Assembly: GCF_900108515.1 (NCBI RefSeq)
Contig: NZ_FNWW01000012.1
Span: 23,372 to 87,371, forward strand
Length of the DNA: 64,000 nt
From: Halobacillus karajensis
Lineage (GTDB): Bacteria; Bacillota; Bacilli; Bacillales; Halobacillaceae
Reading direction: 5' to 3'
This document shows positions 62,300 through 64,000 of this stretch, piece by piece. The translations under genes were made by a program, and so were the position numbers. How positions within the stretch are numbered: the stretch's first letter is position 1; every line of letters starts with the position of its first letter. Below the pieces are notes generated by a model. That model ran no database searches. It saw only the letters and a program-made list of their open reading frames with translations, and was not told the DNA's origin.

Positions 62300-63724
62300 A
62301 TGAAGAATTGGAATAAACTCCAAACCAAAATGAAGAAGTACAAAAACATGTCAAAAAGAGAGAAATGGCACCAGATTTACTCAAACCTTTGGGTTACGCC
62401 TATTATGTATGCAGGGTTATCCCTATTGCTGTTTGCCTTAACGGTGTGGGCAGATCTGAAGATGGAGTTTGGCAGCATGTTGCCTTCGATTCTAAGTGCA
62501 AATTATCAATTGACCAAAACCATATTAAGTACACTAACAGGAGGACTTTTATCATTAAATTCCTTTACCTTTTATGGGGTGTTAACAGCTCTAACGACCT
62601 TCGCCGGCCAATATTCCCCAAGAATCCTAAAGAATTTTATGATGACGAAAGTGACCCAGCGAACACTTGGGATTTTTAACGGGAGCTTCCTGTATGTGTT
62701 GTTTTGCCTACTGTTTCTTAACGGGGAAACAGCTTCCCAATATTCCTTGATTCCCGTAACAGCTACATTTCTGACGGCTTTATGTATAGGAACGTTTGCT
62801 TTTTTTATTAATCACATTGTCACCTGGCTTCAAGTATCCAATATGACGGGTGAAATGAAAAGGGAATCCATCGGAATTATTGAGAATTCCTTGCTTAGTG
62901 AGCTTGAGCCTTACAGGGTAGAGGATGAAAAGACAGTAAAGGGCCAAATCCCGGAATACCAGGGACATCGAATAGGGATTGATTCTTCTGGTTATTTACA
63001 AACCATTGATTTTATTCCATTGATTGAGGAGGCATGTAGGGATGATCTCATTATTCGGTTAGAGTACAAAGTTGGGAATTTCGTCTTTGGAACAACCCCA
63101 TTATTAACCTATTGGAAAAGGAGAGAGGAAACAACCATTGATGAATTTAAATATAAAAATATGTTTCATATCGGAAAGAACCAAACAGAAATTCAGGATA
63201 TTGAATTCAGTATCAATAAATTTGTTGAAATTGCTATCCGTGCCTTGGGGAATAATGACCCCAAAACAGCAACAGGCACCATTTATGATATTGGAGATTT
63301 ACTTATAAACATTTCTCAGAAGGCGAAATTCACCCCCTATTTGACCGATAAAGAGTATAACCTTCGCCTAATTTTACAAAATCTTAATTTTGACGATTAT
63401 TTATATATTGGATTCGCTTCTATACGTCATTATGCAAGAGATAATGTGGTCATTACCGTTGAGTTACTGAAAGTTCTCAATGCGATTGCGCGGGCAGTAG
63501 GTAAACGAGATGAGCGATTTGTCTGGGAATTTGCGGTATATACGGCCTACGGATTTGAAAAGTATATGCATCATTTGGATGAAAGAAAGTTTTATGATGA
63601 GCTGTTAAATATCGCACAAGCAACGGGAAATGAGGATGATTATAGGAATCTGATAGAGGAGGACCCCAAACAATATGAAGGTTCCTCTGTAAAATTTAAC
63701 GACAGAATGTTACAAAACCATTAA
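62300..63724 (+). CDS. DUF2254 family membrane protein
   Basis: A 474-residue protein. Four membrane segments lie in the first 170 residues (about 36-52, 70-95, 125-143, 148-170), with the family text TLTGGLLSLNSFTFYGVLTA and FAGQYSPRILKNFM. The rest is a soluble domain (FIPLIEEACRDDLIIRLEYK, ALGNNDPKTATGTIYDIGDL). DUF2254 proteins are widespread and uncharacterised. The start follows AAAGGATG. Confidence 0.85.
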   Translation: MKNWNKLQTKMKKYKNMSKREKWHQIYSNLWVTPIMYAGLSLLLFALTVWADLKMEFGSMLPSILSANYQLTKTILSTLTGGLLSLNSFTFYGVLTALTTFAGQYSPRILKNFMMTKVTQRTLGIFNGSFLYVLFCLLFLNGETASQYSLIPVTATFLTALCIGTFAFFINHIVTWLQVSNMTGEMKRESIGIIENSLLSELEPYRVEDEKTVKGQIPEYQGHRIGIDSSGYLQTIDFIPLIEEACRDDLIIRLEYKVGNFVFGTTPLLTYWKRREETTIDEFKYKNMFHIGKNQTEIQDIEFSINKFVEIAIRALGNNDPKTATGTIYDIGDLLINISQKAKFTPYLTDKEYNLRLILQNLNFDDYLYIGFASIRHYARDNVVITVELLKVLNAIARAVGKRDERFVWEFAVYTAYGFEKYMHHLDERKFYDELLNIAQATGNEDDYRNLIEEDPKQYEGSSVKFNDRMLQNH

Positions 63725-63809
63725 ATAAACCCATTTGTGGATAATGTGTGTTTTAACCCCGTAGCTAAGGAGGAAGGGTATATATATAACACCAAAGGAG
63801 GAATTGAAA

Positions 63810-64000
63810 ATGGCTAAACAGAACAATAACAATCGCAACATGACTGTAGAGGAAGCAGGTCAAAAGGGCGGAAACAAGACCTCCAAGGAACACGACAAGG
63901 AATTTTATCAAGATATCGGACAAAAAGGCGGAGAGACTACCTCTCAAGAGCATGATAAAGAATTCTATCAAGATATCGGACAAAAAGGCGGAGAGACTAC
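63810..64000 (+). CDS. gsiB: GsiB-like KGG-repeat stress protein, partial at window end
   Basis: It starts at ATG 63810 behind AAAGGAGGAATT and is cut by the window edge. It reads MAKQNNNNRNMTVEEAGQKG, then repeats of about 20 residues: TSKEHDKEFYQDIGQKGG, TSQEHDKEFYQDIGQKGG. This is the KGG/LEA-like hydrophilic repeat of B. subtilis GsiB, a SigB-controlled desiccation and stress protein. At DNA level the units are about 60 bp and nearly identical. GGGTAT at 63776-63781 could be a SigB -10 box, but the nearest GTTTTA is about 20 bp away, longer than usual. Confidence 0.92.
   Translation, partial: MAKQNNNNRNMTVEEAGQKGGNKTSKEHDKEFYQDIGQKGGETTSQEHDKEFYQDIGQKGGET

Noticed and set aside
63750..63781. 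SigB promoter for gsiB (GTTTTA ... GGGTAT)
   Set aside because: The spacing of about 20 bp is outside the usual 12-15 bp, so it is mentioned with the gene but not listed as a promoter.
63841..64000. Tandem repeats at the window end as a CRISPR array
   Set aside because: The units are contiguous, in frame and encode KGG repeats; there are no spacers.

Overview
The window looks like chromosome of a low-to-mid G+C, endospore-forming member of the Bacillaceae. Gene order over most of it (about 23-57 kb) follows the Bacillus subtilis yun-yut-yum-yui-yug block. Sporulation-linked genes (yunB, lytH, a YhcN/YlaJ lipoprotein gene, kapB) are present, and ribosome binding sites are strong AGGAGG types. 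Several Na+-linked transporters (NSS family, two NhaC-family proteins), acidic proteins and a K+ channel would suit a salt-adapted genus such as Halobacillus or a relative. That placement is inference; no rRNA or tRNA gene was seen.

Layout. (1) 0-5.8 kb: a membrane-anchored sugar-binding protein, a LytS/YesM-type histidine kinase and a YesN/AraC response regulator, translationally overlapping, followed by a sugar/H+ symporter. This resembles the XylFII-LytS-YesN three-component sensor described in clostridia. (2) 5.8-15 kb: a gene-poor accessory zone with remnants of two GNAT genes and an LtaS-type gene, a frameshifted secreted-protein gene, a VanZ-like protein, an arr rifamycin ADP-ribosyltransferase, a DinB-like protein, a large secreted M14 carboxypeptidase, and copies of a short hairpin repeat. 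(3) 15-22.8 kb: a second kinase/regulator/solute-binding lipoprotein set directly upstream of levansucrase (sacB) and endolevanase (levB), with a cre-like site in front and no sugar permease. (4) 23-32 kb: TauE-like transporter, YunD, YunB, a lysine riboswitch controlling an NhaC-family transporter, an NSS transporter with its 32-residue small subunit, LytH and a spore lipoprotein. (5) 32-48 kb: the yut/yum/yui genes, including an iron-sulfur group (yutI, yuzD, yuzB, yutM), ferredoxin-NADP reductase yumC, and NADH dehydrogenase yumB behind two TGTGA-N6-TCAC sites; then yuiB-E, deoD, kapB and a Cu/Zn SOD. (6) 48-59.5 kb: patB, an XRE regulator, yugI, yugJ, pgi, yugN, yugO, an M42 aminopeptidase and nhaC. 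(7) 59.6-64 kb: an accessory end with an AHSA1 protein, a methyltransferase bracketed by hairpin repeats, a frameshifted membrane-protein gene, a DUF2254 protein, and the start of gsiB, cut by the window end.

The two most system-like regions are the sensor modules at 0-5.7 kb and 15.2-22.8 kb. In both, a solute-binding protein is encoded with a kinase and regulator rather than with an ABC permease, and each set sits next to one sugar-use function: uptake in the first, extracellular fructan synthesis and cleavage in the second. Most transcription units end in clear intrinsic terminators, which are listed.
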